Assembly: GCA_051984395.1 (NCBI GenBank)
Contig: JBPYEZ010000177.1
Location: forward strand, 1 to 25,018
Source of the DNA: AC-9 sp051984395
GTDB lineage: Bacteria > Actinomycetota > Acidimicrobiia > Acidimicrobiales > AC-9
DNA: 25,018 bases
Reading direction: 5' to 3'
Shown here: piece by piece, positions 24,846 to 25,018 of the stretch
How positions within the stretch are numbered: the stretch's first letter is position 1
How the letters are laid out: each line of letters opens with the position of its first letter
Program-made: the position numbers and the translations under genes
Notes under the pieces: model-generated
Databases searched by the model: none
The model's input: the letters and a program-made list of their open reading frames with translations, nothing else
What the model was told of the DNA's origin: nothing

Positions 24846-25018
24846 CTACCGAGACGCCACGGCCTCGACCGACGCTCCGGACGACGCCCGCAGGATCCAT
24901 CCCTCGTGGTGCTCGAGGACGCCCGCGCCTGGCTCGGTGAGGGCCACGACACAGCCACCGAACCCGGCACCGGTCATTCGCGCACCGAACACGCCGGGCG
25001 TGGTGAGCAGCTCGTCCA
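24846..25018 (-). CDS. galK: Galactokinase C-terminal end (GHMP kinase), 5' part outside the window
   Basis: The last 56 codons of a minus-strand gene that runs off the right edge. The visible protein reads DELLTTPGVFGARMTGAGFGGC, then VVALTEPGAG, and ends EAVASR before a TAG at 24846-24848. GARMTGAGFGGC is the glycine-rich C-terminal motif of galactokinases in the GHMP kinase superfamily (usually GARMTGGGFGGC). The enzyme phosphorylates galactose at C1 in the Leloir pathway. Other GHMP kinases share a looser form of this motif, so the galactokinase call is likely but not certain from the fragment. It converges on the PH-domain gene, with 77 bases between the stops that hold only a short GC-rich hairpin (CGGCG/CGCCG). 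Confidence 0.75.
   Translation of the reverse strand, partial: DELLTTPGVFGARMTGAGFGGCVVALTEPGAGVLEHHEGWILRASSGASVEAVASR

Noticed and set aside
24713..24970. 85-codon minus-strand frame at the right end
   Set aside because: Another minus-strand frame of the same stretch matches the galactokinase C terminus, so this one is a shadow.

Overview
This is a GC-rich (about 70% by eye), densely coding chromosomal window with no transposase, integrase, CRISPR array, tRNA or rRNA that I can recognise. The gene content points to an actinobacterium: a one-chain E2-E1 2-oxoglutarate dehydrogenase (Kgd/OdhA type), an UvrD2-like helicase with an HRDC domain, an EttA-type ABC-F protein, and a stand-alone DUF35 plus thiolase pair. 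Gene style and many apparently leaderless starts fit class Acidimicrobiia best, but that rank is an inference.

Region 1 (1-6466) is a CoA-dependent degradation block: the 3' part of an amidohydrolase, a DUF35 zinc-ribbon/OB protein overlapping a lipid-transfer-type thiolase, a PaaK-like acyl-CoA ligase divergent from a cytochrome P450, and an acyl-CoA dehydrogenase. The ligase and P450 have back-to-back overlapping -10 boxes. A palindromic word there (4016-4029) recurs at the acyl-CoA dehydrogenase promoter (6484-6497), which suggests one shared regulator.

Region 2 (6521-8627, minus strand) is a preQ0 operon: a small zinc-finger-like protein, then queD-queC-queE joined by 4-base ATGA and GTGA overlaps. 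No queF, tgt or queA is present here, so the fate of preQ0 is open.

Region 3 (8717-14858) has ettA divergent from the large kgd gene, with a HAD hydrolase convergent to kgd.

Region 4 (14965-19857) is nucleic-acid themed. It holds an unusual fusion of a NYN/Zc3h12a-like nuclease domain, an S1 RNA-binding domain and a histone H1-like Lys/Ala tail; exonuclease III; an orphan sigma-region-4-like small protein; and an UvrD2-like helicase that lacks the tetracysteine linker and carries a decapeptide repeat. A 527-base stretch without a recognisable gene follows.

Region 5 (20385-24067) is a hydrolase - membrane-anchored MurF-like ligase - Ddl-like ATP-grasp cluster, probably for the cell wall. After it come a PH/SHOCT membrane protein and, on the minus strand at the right edge, the C-terminal end of a galactokinase.

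Across the window at least seven genes start 7-8 bases after a TANNNT box, a consistent leaderless-promoter layout that I used to choose several start codons. The best candidate for something new is the NYN-S1-H1-like-tail protein at 14965-16434.
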